Origin: Leucobacter aridicollis
GTDB lineage: Bacteria; Actinomycetota; Actinomycetes; Actinomycetales; Microbacteriaceae
Length of the DNA: 64,000 bases
Direction of reading: 5' to 3'
Assembly: GCF_024399335.1 (NCBI RefSeq)
Contig: NZ_CP075339.1
Span: 806,001-870,000 of the forward strand
The notes below the pieces were generated by a model, which ran no database searches, was not told the DNA's origin, and saw only the letters and a program-made list of their open reading frames with translations. This document shows positions 1 to 8,107 of this stretch, piece by piece. The position numbers and the translations under genes are program-made. How positions within the stretch are numbered: position 1 is the first letter of the stretch; the number at the start of each line of letters is the position of its first letter.

Positions 1-386
1 CTGAGGGCGTCGACATCGCACTCACCGGCGCAGACACCATCACTCCCGGAGACACGATCTTCGTTGACATCCCAGTGCTCAACGACAGCCCTAAGCTGTC
101 AGCCGATCTCTCGCTGACGCTCGGCGACGTGCCTGGCAAGACTTCCGACGCTGACTACGCAGCGCAGCTTCGCTACACGATCACCGTTGACGGCACAGAT
201 GTCGCGACCAATGCGACTCAGGCAGCAGTCAACGCGCTGAGCCTCACCCAGATTGCGGCTGCGGACGAGAGCAACGTGAAGGTTGCCGTGACGCTGCTTG
301 ACCAGGGCAGCGCTGCAGCCAACAACGCCCTGCAGGGAAAGAGTGCCTTCGTGCAAGCGCAGTTTGAGGCCGAATCCTCCAACTAG
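1..386 (+). CDS. SipW-type exported protein, 3' part
   Basis: The reading frame is open from base 3 to the TAG at 384-386, so the gene begins upstream of the window and only its last ~127 codons are seen. The visible part is Thr/Asp/Ala-rich, acidic and Cys-free, as expected for an extracellular beta-sandwich domain. It has the same style as the three small exported proteins that follow (a domain of oxidised-looking beta strands, phrases such as GDTIFVDIPVLNDS). Those neighbours carry TasA/camelysin-like N-termini processed by a SipW peptidase, so this is probably the first or major secreted component. The signal region cannot be seen. A strong hairpin follows the stop. Family assignment is inferred mainly from context. 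Confidence 0.65.
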   Translation, partial: EGVDIALTGADTITPGDTIFVDIPVLNDSPKLSADLSLTLGDVPGKTSDADYAAQLRYTITVDGTDVATNATQAAVNALSLTQIAAADESNVKVAVTLLDQGSAAANNALQGKSAFVQAQFEAESSN

Positions 387-394
387 CTTCCTCT

Positions 395-426
395 CCCGGC
401 CCGGACGAAAGACCGTCCGGGCCGGG
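395..426 (+). terminator. GC-rich hairpin after first exported protein
   Basis: A perfect 13-bp stem (arms 395-407 and 414-426, loop AAAGAC) lies 8 nt after the stop codon. It has no U-tract, as is usual for high-GC hairpins. It sits between two same-strand genes only 77 bp apart, so it could partially terminate or stabilise the upstream mRNA. Confidence 0.7.
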
Positions 427-463
427 ACGCACCACTTTCCCATGCGAGCGAGAGGCGATCCCG

Positions 464-1093
464 ATGACCGTGAGTTCCCGACGCGCAGACAGAGCGCGTC
501 TCGTCGTGGCAGGCGGCGGCCTGCTGGGCGTGACTGCGCTCATGACAACCGCATTCTTCACAGATTTCGCCGACCTCGAAGCTCAGGTAGACGGCTCGCA
601 GAACACCTTCGACATTGTTGTGGCGGGAAGTGTCGAGCCTGGGTGGCGACCAGCGGACGCTGACTGGGCGCAGGGAGACGACGAACCCTTCCTCATTGAC
701 CTCGGCGGTTCGACTGAGCTGCCGCCCGGCGGGACGAAGCACGTTCGAATCGCCGTGCAAAATGCGAGTCCACGGATCGCCGGTGGGCTCGAGCTCGAAC
801 TCAGCGATCCTGACCCGCAGGGAAACGCAACCGACCCGGCGACGGGCCGGTACCTGGAACTCTTCGACCAGCTCGAATTTGAGCTTGCTGCCGACGGTGC
901 GACATTTTTTCGCACCGCGGGATCAGGCACCGCTGCTGACCGCACATACACGTGGCCGATACCGCTCGAACCTGGCGAAGTCCGCGAGATTGACGTGGCG
1001 ATCTCGTTACCGCGCGACGTCGACGACCGGTGGCAGCAAGCAAGTACACAGATCCAATTTGGTTTCAAGGCGGTGAGCGAAAGTGGAAAGTAA
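464..1093 (+). CDS. SipW-dependent-type exported protein
   Basis: A 209-residue secreted protein. Residues 1-35 form an Arg-containing start, a hydrophobic stretch (LVVAGGGLLGVTALMTTAFFTD) and a following acidic segment, the arrangement of alternate (TasA/CalY-type) signal peptides cut by SipW-like ER-type peptidases. The rest is an acidic, Cys-free beta-rich domain with a 'NTFDIVVAG' segment that recurs in the neighbours (compare 'ATYDIAFAD', 'SKFDIALVD'). The start is ATG at 464 after GAGAGGCGAT. The 3' end overlaps the next gene by 11 bp, which suggests translational coupling. The likely role is a surface or fibre-forming matrix component; this is inferred from family resemblance and the linked peptidase at 4509. 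Confidence 0.75.
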   Translation: MTVSSRRADRARLVVAGGGLLGVTALMTTAFFTDFADLEAQVDGSQNTFDIVVAGSVEPGWRPADADWAQGDDEPFLIDLGGSTELPPGGTKHVRIAVQNASPRIAGGLELELSDPDPQGNATDPATGRYLELFDQLEFELAADGATFFRTAGSGTAADRTYTWPIPLEPGEVREIDVAISLPRDVDDRWQQASTQIQFGFKAVSESGK

Positions 1094-1688
1094 CACTCCT
1101 GCAGCCCAGGGAGCGGGCCGCACTGGCAAACTCCGGGTGCTGATCGCTGCCGGAGCGCTTCTGGGTGCCGGGGTGGCTGCGACAGCCGCCGCCTACCTCG
1201 ATCAAGCAACGGTGAATTTCGCACCTGCTGGAGCGACCTACGACATCGCGTTTGCCGACGGCGACGGAACCACGCAGCAGGGCAACCCCGAACCCTTCGA
1301 ACTCGACGTGACTGACGCCCCGCCAATCAACGAAATCGGCAGCGAGCCGCTACACCGCACTGAGCTCACCCTCAGAAACGCGGGCACCTCAGAGAGCGGG
1401 ACGGTGACGTTGCACCTCACCTCGCTCCTTCCGCCCCCGCCCCCTGACGACGACGGGGTGCAACGCGACCCCTTTGAAGTCTTGCTCGTTTCGGCATGGG
1501 ACACCAACGGGGTCTTGGTGGCGGACCAGGTCGCTGCAGCGGATCTCACCATGACACTCGATGCGTGGCCAGCAGGGGAGGATCGCACGGTAGTGCTGCA
1601 GCTCGCGTACCAGTCAGACCTTGGAACTCCGTACTACTTCGGTAAGGACACGAGAATCGGATTCCACATCGAAGGAGTCTCGTCATGA
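1083..1688 (+). CDS. SipW-dependent-type exported protein
   Basis: A 201-residue protein starting with GTG at 1083 inside the end of the preceding gene. The N-terminus has a short basic segment (GRTGKLR), a hydrophobic stretch (VLIAAGALLGAGVAATAAAYLD) and then an acidic exported domain. The motif 'ATYDIAFADGDGTTQQGN' closely parallels 'SKFDIALVDADGTVQQAD' in the protein at 3737, so these are paralogues. A proline run (LPPPPPDDD) near residue 118 probably forms a loop. The stop overlaps the next start as ATGA. It is likely an extracellular structural protein and substrate of the nearby SipW-like peptidase. Confidence 0.75.
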   Translation: MESNTPAAQGAGRTGKLRVLIAAGALLGAGVAATAAAYLDQATVNFAPAGATYDIAFADGDGTTQQGNPEPFELDVTDAPPINEIGSEPLHRTELTLRNAGTSESGTVTLHLTSLLPPPPPDDDGVQRDPFEVLLVSAWDTNGVLVADQVAAADLTMTLDAWPAGEDRTVVLQLAYQSDLGTPYYFGKDTRIGFHIEGVSS

Positions 1689-2308
1689 GGTATGCAGCTG
1701 TGCGGTGCTCTGCCGCCGTTGCCTGTGCGGGTGCGCTCACGCTGATCGGTCAGGCCGCAGCGGGAGCCGTCACGCCCAGAGACCCCGAGCTGTTCGTGCT
1801 CGAGGAACGGGTCATCACGGTGGAGGCACCGGCGCCCGGCGAACACTCGGACTGGGCGTTCAATGTGGGGAACGCGACCGGTAACGAGGCAGAGGTGTTC
1901 GTGCGGCTCTCGGACGCCGAGGGCCCGCTGTTCGCCGGGGCAGACCCCGGTGAAGTTGCGATCGGTGTCGATTCCGGCTCCCCGGTTCTGGCGGGTCCCG
2001 TGCAGGATCTCGTAGGCGACGCACACGTGCCGTTGGCGGTGCTGCCGGCGGCCGGAGAACTCAGAGTCACCGGCGAGATCTCGTTGCCGCGCGCCGCGGG
2101 TAACGAGTACCAGGGTGCTTCTGGGAAATTCACGATTGAGATCGCCTCGGCCCGCCAAGAGGTTGGTCCCGGCGGCGGCTCGGTTGCCGAGACCGGCGGG
2201 ACGAGCCCGTGGGTCTGGGGCGTCGCAGCAGCCGCGCTCACTGCAGGCGGGATTCTCGTCGCACGTCGCGCGCGCAGTCAGGCTGAAGATCAGGGGAGGC
2301 AATCATGA
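1685..2308 (+). CDS. surface protein with LPXTG-like sorting tail
   Basis: A 207-residue protein with a conventional Sec signal peptide (hydrophobic run ending about residue 28 at AAAGA), a middle beta-rich domain (EERVITVEAPAPGEHSDWAFNVGN) and a C-terminal wall-sorting signal. The tail reads VAETGGT, then a ~20-residue hydrophobic helix, then RRARSQ. The pentapeptide departs from LPXTG (here VAETG), as in LAXTG-like signals reported for class E sortases of high-GC Gram-positives. No sortase gene is present in the window. The start overlaps the previous stop (ATGA) and its own stop overlaps the RCC1 gene start. It may anchor the secreted SipW-type proteins to the wall; this is inference. Confidence 0.7.
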   Translation: MRYAAVRCSAAVACAGALTLIGQAAAGAVTPRDPELFVLEERVITVEAPAPGEHSDWAFNVGNATGNEAEVFVRLSDAEGPLFAGADPGEVAIGVDSGSPVLAGPVQDLVGDAHVPLAVLPAAGELRVTGEISLPRAAGNEYQGASGKFTIEIASARQEVGPGGGSVAETGGTSPWVWGVAAAALTAGGILVARRARSQAEDQGRQS

Positions 2309-3666
2309 ACCGGCGAACCGCGAAGATCGTGCGGGCTGTCGGTGCGGCGGCGGTGGTTGCTGTCGCAGCGACTGCCACCGGCGGGGTCATTCTCAGCGAT
2401 CCAACTGCGGCCGCGTACACCGACTCGGCGACTGCCGTCGAAACCACGTACACCGCCCCGGCTGTCTACCTCGCAGTCTCGTCGCAGTTCACTGCGACTT
2501 CGGCCGCGCTCTCGGGCGGTTATGTGTGGGTGTGGGGGTACAAGGGCTACGGTATGAGCGGAAACGGGCAGGAGACGGTCAGCGATGAGAGCCCGAAACC
2601 GGTGTTCGGTCTGCGCGACGTGACGAAGGTCGTCGGCGCCTCCGACCTGGGCGAAACCTATGGGACATTCGGCGCGCTCACAGAGCAGGGCGAGGTGTAC
2701 ACCTGGGGTTCGAACAAGCTCGGGCGGCTCGGCATCGGCTCTACGACAGGCAGCCGCGACTATCGGGCGACCCCGCAGAAGGTTGAGTTCCCAGACAACG
2801 AGCGGGTCATCGACCTCGGGTCGATGCGCGCAACGATGGCGGCATTGACTGAGAGCGGCAAGGTCTACACCTGGGGTTCCGGGCAGTACGGTCAGGCAGG
2901 CAACGGATCGACGAGCGAGTCGCGTGGCCCGGACGCACCGTACCTCGTGATGGACAACGCGCACTCGATGCATGTGGGGCAGCGGCTCACATGGGTAGTG
3001 ACCCGCGATAACGAGGTCTACTGGTGGGGCCGGAGTTATCAGGGTGAAAACGGTGCGGCAACGGTCGTCAACAACCCGACGCCCGAGCTGGTCACGCAGA
3101 TGGCCCCGTTTGCTGTGGGGTGCGAGGGGCCCGCGATCGCGGTTGATGACCCGGCCGACACCTGCGGTATCCAGACGATCACGTCGAGCAGGCAGGCGGG
3201 GGCGCTCATCACCGCGGCCGGCGAGGTCTACACGTTCGGTAACCGAGCCGAGGGGCAGATTGGCCGACCTGCGAGCAACACGGCTGAGGCGCGCGAGATC
3301 AAACAGGTCGAGCTCCCCGCCGCTGTCCACCAGATATCGGCTGGCAACTATCACTTCACGGCGCTCGACGAGACAGGCACCGTGTGGGGCTGGGGAGACA
3401 ACGCGTCGTGGCAAGCCTCCGGCAATATCCGGCCGAACGGGCAGACGGGGCAGGGCCAGACCGATGCGACAGCGCCGATCCGCCTGCCGCTGCGGGACAT
3501 TATCGCCGTGGGTGGCTCGCGCGACACGAGTTACGCCACGCGAGCCGACTCCGTGCTTATCGGGTGGGGGTCGACGAGTGAGGGAGCCATTTCTGGCTCG
3601 ACCGAGCGGCGGGCAACGTTCACTCCGCTCGTGCTTCCCGGCATCCGCGTGACGGAGGTGTACTGA
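2305..3666 (+). CDS. exported RCC1-repeat (seven-bladed propeller) protein
   Basis: A 453-residue protein with an alternate SipW-type N-terminus (NRRTAKIVRAVGAAAVVAVAATAT followed by AAYTDSATA). Seven RCC1-type repeats follow, recognised by their W-G cores: VWVWGYKGYG, VYTWGSNKLG, VYTWGSGQYG, VYWWGRSYQG, VYTFGNRAEG, VWGWGDNASW and LIGWGSTSEG. Seven repeats fit a closed beta-propeller. A Cys pair (GCEGPA and TCGIQT, around residues 272-288) could form a disulfide. RCC1 propellers are best known as eukaryotic chromatin proteins; bacterial secreted versions are mostly uncharacterised and are likely binding modules. It is coupled by ATGA to the sortase-tail protein upstream and lies in the SipW cluster. 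Confidence 0.8.
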   Translation: MNRRTAKIVRAVGAAAVVAVAATATGGVILSDPTAAAYTDSATAVETTYTAPAVYLAVSSQFTATSAALSGGYVWVWGYKGYGMSGNGQETVSDESPKPVFGLRDVTKVVGASDLGETYGTFGALTEQGEVYTWGSNKLGRLGIGSTTGSRDYRATPQKVEFPDNERVIDLGSMRATMAALTESGKVYTWGSGQYGQAGNGSTSESRGPDAPYLVMDNAHSMHVGQRLTWVVTRDNEVYWWGRSYQGENGAATVVNNPTPELVTQMAPFAVGCEGPAIAVDDPADTCGIQTITSSRQAGALITAAGEVYTFGNRAEGQIGRPASNTAEAREIKQVELPAAVHQISAGNYHFTALDETGTVWGWGDNASWQASGNIRPNGQTGQGQTDATAPIRLPLRDIIAVGGSRDTSYATRADSVLIGWGSTSEGAISGSTERRATFTPLVLPGIRVTEVY

Positions 3667-3736
3667 TGTGCACGGCCGCATGCTCCCTCCGGGAGAGTCC
3701 AGGTAATCAAGTTATCGATTCAGGCAAGGGAAGATC

Positions 3737-4444
3737 ATGAAACCGTTCCGTCACGCCGCAACTGAACGCGGTGCGCACATGGCCAGCCGGCGCCCTACAC
3801 CTAAGGGCCTCGTCAGGGTGGCGCTTGCTGGCGGGGTGCTGCTTGGCGGCGGTGCGCTGTTGACCTGGGCGACGTACTCTGACTTCGCGAACGTGAACCT
3901 TGGCGGTGGCGGCGAGGGTATCGGCTCGTCATCCAAGTTTGATATCGCCCTCGTCGATGCCGACGGAACCGTCCAACAGGCTGACGATGATGCCGGTATC
4001 GACTGGCCGATCCCAAACGCCGAGAGCTTCGTGCCTGGCCGCACCATTTCGGCGGCAGTGCCAGTGTTCAATAATTCCAAGACCTACACTGGTGAACTGA
4101 GTCTTGTCGTGGAGGCAATCGGCGACGGCGCGGTCGGAAGCGCGCCAAACATTACGAAGTTCATCCGATTCTCGGCAGTAGATTCAGACTCGGGCGACGT
4201 GATATTCGGCGACCCTGAAGCCCCGCAAGACGGAGTGCCGCTCGCGCAGGCCGCGGCCGCCGTGGGCGAGCTCGCCGCACGCGGAGCCGATGCGCTCGAA
4301 CAGGGAGACGCATACGTGGCTGGTGCTGCCGGTGCTGAACGCACAATCGAGGTGTTCCTGCACTACGTCGACGCAGCCGAAACCGCCGACTACAACGGCG
4401 GCCAAACAGCGCTTCGTGTTCGATTTGCCGCGCAATCGAAGTAG
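3737..4444 (+). CDS. SipW-dependent-type exported protein
   Basis: A 235-residue secreted protein. ATG at 3737 follows a good ribosome-binding site (AGGCAAGGGAAGATC); an internal Met at residue 15 is a weaker alternative. The N-terminus is basic (RRPTPKGLVR), then hydrophobic (VALAGGVLLGGGALLTWATY), then SDFANVNLGGG, the layout of TasA-type SipW substrates. The mature part is acidic, Cys-free and beta-rich, with 'SKFDIALVDADGTVQQAD' matching the protein at 1083. Its position just upstream of the peptidase gene supports it as a major substrate. Confidence 0.75.
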   Translation: MKPFRHAATERGAHMASRRPTPKGLVRVALAGGVLLGGGALLTWATYSDFANVNLGGGGEGIGSSSKFDIALVDADGTVQQADDDAGIDWPIPNAESFVPGRTISAAVPVFNNSKTYTGELSLVVEAIGDGAVGSAPNITKFIRFSAVDSDSGDVIFGDPEAPQDGVPLAQAAAAVGELAARGADALEQGDAYVAGAAGAERTIEVFLHYVDAAETADYNGGQTALRVRFAAQSK

Positions 4445-4446
4445 CG

Positions 4447-4468
4447 GGGTGCGCCGCCAGGCGCACCC
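4447..4468 (+). terminator. hairpin between exported protein and sipW-like gene
   Basis: A perfect 9-bp stem (4447-4455 with 4460-4468, loop GCCA) starts just after the stop of the preceding gene. It has no U-tract. It may lower expression of the downstream peptidase relative to its substrates. Confidence 0.55.
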
Positions 4469-4508
4469 ACGGGTGACATCGCCCGAATTGAGGGGAAAGT
4501 AGACACAT

Positions 4509-5117
4509 ATGATGGTACGGATTCGCTCGGCGATCCTGACAGTTGCCGCGCTCGTTGGGGCCTTCTGTATTCTCGTTTTCGGCGCCTCGCTGGCATTCGG
4601 TCTGAAGCCGCAGATCGTTGTGTCTGGTTCGATGGAGCCGACGATCCCGACAGGTGCTTTGCTCATGGCGAAGGAGGTCTCAGTGGCCGAGATCGCCGTC
4701 GGAGACATCGTGACTGTCCAGCGACCGAACGACGCCGGTCTCGTCACGCACCGCGTGACTTCGATCGAGCAGCAGTTTAAGAATTGGGAGATCACGATGC
4801 GGGGCGACGCGAACGCGGCTGATGACCCGCAACCGTATACGGTGCGCACGGTGGGGAAGATCGTTGGAACGATCCCGGGGGCCGGGTACGTCGCTGGCGT
4901 CTTCAGAACGCCGTTCGGCATTACTGGAATTGTCGTGTTTGGACTTGCGGTGACCGTCGCGTTTCTGTGGAATCCAGAGCGCCGGGCAGGCACCGGGAAG
5001 GCGGACCAGACCGGGGCGGAGGACGACGGGCTGCCGCAGCGCCAGAGCGAGCCCGGCGAGACGGATCTCGATGGGTCGTCCGCGCGGGATGTCGACCCGC
5101 GGGCCACTCGCGTGTAG
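4509..5117 (+). CDS. sipW: SipW-like (ER-type) signal peptidase I
   Basis: A 202-residue membrane signal peptidase of family S26B. It has a TM helix at about residues 8-31, the catalytic serine in SGSMEPTIP (Ser41), a His in the second conserved box (THRVT, His81) where typical bacterial peptidases carry Lys, and the conserved Asp in RGDAN (Asp100). A second TM helix spans about residues 135-155, followed by a polar Arg/Asp/Glu-rich tail. The Ser/His arrangement is the mark of SipW and the archaeal/ER enzymes, which process TasA-like precursors. ATG at 4509 follows GAGGGGAAAG. It closes a cluster of at least four alternate-signal proteins, which are its probable substrates. Confidence 0.88.
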   Translation: MMVRIRSAILTVAALVGAFCILVFGASLAFGLKPQIVVSGSMEPTIPTGALLMAKEVSVAEIAVGDIVTVQRPNDAGLVTHRVTSIEQQFKNWEITMRGDANAADDPQPYTVRTVGKIVGTIPGAGYVAGVFRTPFGITGIVVFGLAVTVAFLWNPERRAGTGKADQTGAEDDGLPQRQSEPGETDLDGSSARDVDPRATRV

Positions 5118-5174
5118 CTGGGGTGGCCCGCCGGCGATATCGGGCGCAGTGAGGGGTCGCCCCCGCGTCGAATT

Positions 5175-5184
5175 TGGTATACCA
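5175..5184 (+). promoter_or_regulatory. palindromic -10 region, leaderless promoter
   Basis: The perfect 10-bp palindrome TGGTATACCA contains a -10-like TATACC (5178-5183) that ends 8 nt before the ATG at 5192. Transcription would start at or next to the start codon, giving a leaderless mRNA. The palindrome resembles GntR-type operators, and an identical copy occurs at 55164-55173. Confidence 0.5.
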
Positions 5185-5191
5185 TCGGTGC

Positions 5192-6373
5192 ATGGATCTC
5201 GTACTCACTCAGGTCCGCCCCTGGGGCGGCGCTCCCGTCGATATCGAAATCTCGGGCGACACGATCACCGGCGTGGTTGAGAGCTCGACTGGTAGCGAAG
5301 CGCGCACCATCGACGGACGAGGGCTTCTCGCCCTGCCGGGGTTTGTGAACGCCCACGCGCACATCGACAAGAGCTGGTGGGGCAAACCGTGGGTCTCGTA
5401 CGGCGGAGAAGCGGGCACCCAGGGCCGCATCGCCCACGAACGTGCAGAACGCGACAGCCTGGGAATTCCCAGCCTCGACTCGACAGTGCTCGTGCTTCGT
5501 GAGTTCCTCAGGCACGGCACAACGCGGGTTCGCACACACGTCGATGTTGACCTCGGCACAGGGCTCCGGGGCATCGAGACCGTGCAGCGGGCGGTCGACG
5601 TGCTCGGCGGAGCCGTCGACGTCGAGATCGTCGCGTTCCCGCAGGACGGAGTGCTCCGGCGGCCGGGCGTGCGCGACCTGCTCGACGCGGCTGCGGCGAA
5701 CGGGGTCGCGCACATCGGAGGCCTCGACCCGGCGGCGATCGACCGTGACCCTGCGGGCCAGCTCGACGAGCTGTTTCGCATCGCCGCCGATCGTGACTGC
5801 GGCATCGACATCCACCTCCACGATGAAGGGTCGCTCGGCTGGTTCGAGTACGAGCTCATCATCGACCGCACGCGAGAGTTCTCCCGCGAAGGGCGGGTGA
5901 ACGTGTCGCACGGGTTCGCGCTGGGCACCCTGCAGGCAGACAGGGTTGAGCGGACGGTGACGGAACTCGCAAGCGCTGGGATCACCTGGACGACAGTGGC
6001 CCCTGTTGGCTCGGCCCCGCTTCCGCTCGCGCAGATGCGGGCTGAGAACCTGAGGTTCGGCCTTGGCACAGACGGGATTCGCGACCTGTGGTCGCCCTAC
6101 GGTGACGGCGACATGCTCAGGATCGCGCAGAACTTCGCGAGGCTTCACGGACTGCGAAGCGACGCCGAACTGGAGTACGCGGTCGAGGTTGCGTCGAGTC
6201 GGGCGGGTGGATTTGTCGGTGCGGTTACCCACGACATTGCTGTAGGAGCCCGTGCCGACATCGTGCTGCTTGACGCCGAGAACCCACAGGACGCGCTCAT
6301 GCGCAGCCCGCGCCGCGAACTTGTCGTCGCAGGCGGGGTCGTCGCTGTCGAGGGCGGAGAGGTGCAGATCTAA
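5192..6373 (+). CDS. amidohydrolase, cytosine-deaminase-like
   Basis: A 393-residue metal-dependent hydrolase of the amidohydrolase superfamily. Visible metal/active-site elements are HAHIDK (His55, His57), the strand-end 'DIHLHDEGS', 'VSHGFALG' and the late Asp in 'GTDGIRDLWSPYG'. The HAHIDKSWWG and GTDGIRD signatures match cytosine deaminase and N-isopropylammelide-hydrolase-like members that remove amino groups from heterocycles. Substrate cannot be fixed from sequence. ATG at 5192 is preferred to TTG at 5174, because the TTG lies inside the promoter palindrome and no ribosome-binding site is present. It is monocistronic, convergent with the MFS gene. Confidence 0.8.
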   Translation: MDLVLTQVRPWGGAPVDIEISGDTITGVVESSTGSEARTIDGRGLLALPGFVNAHAHIDKSWWGKPWVSYGGEAGTQGRIAHERAERDSLGIPSLDSTVLVLREFLRHGTTRVRTHVDVDLGTGLRGIETVQRAVDVLGGAVDVEIVAFPQDGVLRRPGVRDLLDAAAANGVAHIGGLDPAAIDRDPAGQLDELFRIAADRDCGIDIHLHDEGSLGWFEYELIIDRTREFSREGRVNVSHGFALGTLQADRVERTVTELASAGITWTTVAPVGSAPLPLAQMRAENLRFGLGTDGIRDLWSPYGDGDMLRIAQNFARLHGLRSDAELEYAVEVASSRAGGFVGAVTHDIAVGARADIVLLDAENPQDALMRSPRRELVVAGGVVAVEGGEVQI

Positions 6374-6375
6374 CC

Positions 6376-6392
6376 GCGGGCGACTGGCCCGC
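6376..6392. terminator. bidirectional hairpin between convergent genes
   Basis: A 6-bp GC stem (GCGGGC at 6376-6381 with GCCCGC at 6387-6392, loop GACTG) lies in the 41-bp gap between the amidohydrolase and the convergent MFS gene. Confidence 0.5.
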
Positions 6393-6414
6393 TGACCCGC
6401 ACCTCGCCTCCGCG

Positions 6415-8103
6415 CTAGTTGTCTGTCGGGCTCGGGTCGGGCACCTCGTGACGTTTCACGTTAGGGAGGCGGCTCGCCGGCACGATCGCGATGGCGCTCA
6501 CGCCGGCGAGGATGAGCAGACCGAGCTTCAGCGCCTGCAGCCGTGACTGCTCGTTGACCTCGATGAATGCCTCGACCTGCGCATCCGTCGCATCGGTGCT
6601 CTCGAGTGCGGCAGCGAGTTGGTCGTTCGGCACGAATGTTCGTGAGTCGATGTCTGCCTGCGCCACGAGCTCGGGGGTGAGCTCGACGTTGCTCGCGATC
6701 GCTGCGGTCACGTTCGCGCTCAGTATCCCGACGAGCAGTGCACCCGCCACGGCCGTGCCCACCGCGCTCGCGAGGTTCTGGGTCGTGCCGCGCACCGAGC
6801 CGACGTCGCCCGCGAGCTCCTTCGGCGCCGCGGTGACGAGCACGTTGAAGACGAGCGTCACGAGGGCGCCCTGCCCGACGCCGAAGACAAACAGGCCGAG
6901 GATCGTGGGGAGGGTCTCCCAGTTGTTCGTGACGACGAGCGCGAGCCAGGCGAGGGCGACCGTGGTGAGCACGAACGAGAACACCCCGATTGTGCGCGGC
7001 GAGAACCTCGTGTAGAACCTGACGACGAGGGTCGCTGTGACGAACACCGTGAGGTTGAACGGAAGCATCGCGAGCGAGGTGTCGAACGGGGTGCGACCCT
7101 GAACGATCTGGATGTATAGCGGAACCGTGAAGTTCAGGGCCGCCTCGAGGGCAACCACGATAAACATTGCGTAGATCGCAGCGCGCTCACGATGCGACCC
7201 AAACACCGCGAGACTTACGAGGGGTTCCCTCCCAAGGCTCGTGCGTCGCCGGGTCCAGACGAAGAACCCCTGCACGAACATGATTCCCGCCACGATGAGC
7301 ACGGGCGCGGGGGAGAGGCCGAGGATCGACATCGGTGCGTCGTCAGTTGCGCGGACGAGGCCCCACCGGTTGAGGTTGTTCACACCGAGAGTGAGCGAGA
7401 CGATGCCAGCGCCGATGAGTAGCGCGCCGACAACGTCGACGGCGATACGCGCGTCGCCGCGGTCAGACCGCAGTCTGAAACTCAGCGCGAACACCACGAC
7501 GGCGATGAGCAGCACCACGCCGAATACCGGCCGCCACCCGACGAACGTGGCGAGGGTGCCGCCGAGCAGAAACGCTGTCACTCCGGCGAGCGCGCGTGCC
7601 GAGCCGAGGGAGCCAATGGCTGTCGCCTGCTGTGCGCCCCTGTAGTTCTCGGCGATGAGCGCGACAAGGCTTGGCACGATGATCGCGGCGGACGCACCGG
7701 CGAGGGCCTGCGCAAGAATCACCCAGCCGACGCTCGGCGCGAGAATCATTGTGAGTGCCGACGCCGCGAAGACCGCAACCACGATCCTGAACATTGTCAC
7801 CCAACCGACCCGCTGCCCGATCTTCGCGCCGACCATGACGAGCGCGGCGACGACGAGACCGTACGTCACGATGGCGGTGCTCACGTCGGTCGCGGGCACG
7901 CCAAAGTCGCTCACCATGCCGCCGAGCGTGACGGGGAGCGCCGCGACGTTGTACGACATGAGGATCTGGGCAAGGAAGAGCCCGATCATGGGCACCCACG
8001 AACTCCGCTCGTCGGGTGCGTCCGCCAGCTGCGAGTCGGGGAGCCCCTGGGTGGCGTCGTCGGGGGCAGCGTGGGCGGGGGTGTGTGCTGCGGGTGCTGA
8101 CAT
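6415..8103 (-). CDS. MFS transporter, DHA2-like drug/metabolite exporter
   Basis: A 562-residue permease with about 14 hydrophobic segments, the size and topology of the DHA2 (14-TM) drug:proton antiporter family. A polar N-terminal tail (~45 residues) precedes TM1 (MIGLFLAQILMSYNVAALPV). The loop after TM2-3 contains a motif-A-like 'GAKIGQRVGWVTMF'. A periplasmic segment near the C-terminus (residues ~480-520) is soluble. ATG at 8103 was chosen because it lies 4 bp after the glutaminase stop and before the first coherent domain; a longer frame runs back into the glutaminase gene and is not supported. It is co-transcribed with the glutaminase. Confidence 0.8.
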   Translation of the reverse strand: MSAPAAHTPAHAAPDDATQGLPDSQLADAPDERSSWVPMIGLFLAQILMSYNVAALPVTLGGMVSDFGVPATDVSTAIVTYGLVVAALVMVGAKIGQRVGWVTMFRIVVAVFAASALTMILAPSVGWVILAQALAGASAAIIVPSLVALIAENYRGAQQATAIGSLGSARALAGVTAFLLGGTLATFVGWRPVFGVVLLIAVVVFALSFRLRSDRGDARIAVDVVGALLIGAGIVSLTLGVNNLNRWGLVRATDDAPMSILGLSPAPVLIVAGIMFVQGFFVWTRRRTSLGREPLVSLAVFGSHRERAAIYAMFIVVALEAALNFTVPLYIQIVQGRTPFDTSLAMLPFNLTVFVTATLVVRFYTRFSPRTIGVFSFVLTTVALAWLALVVTNNWETLPTILGLFVFGVGQGALVTLVFNVLVTAAPKELAGDVGSVRGTTQNLASAVGTAVAGALLVGILSANVTAAIASNVELTPELVAQADIDSRTFVPNDQLAAALESTDATDAQVEAFIEVNEQSRLQALKLGLLILAGVSAIAIVPASRLPNVKRHEVPDPSPTDN

Positions 8104-8107
8104 TGTG

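Noticed and set aside
4184..6232. 682-codon open frame on the minus strand across two plus-strand genes
   Set aside because: It is the complement of the SipW-like and amidohydrolase genes; both have clear domains, and the minus frame has no recognisable motif. The same holds for the long minus frames at 2290-3681, 32074-33732, 46157-47647, 55679-57196 and 59104-60471.
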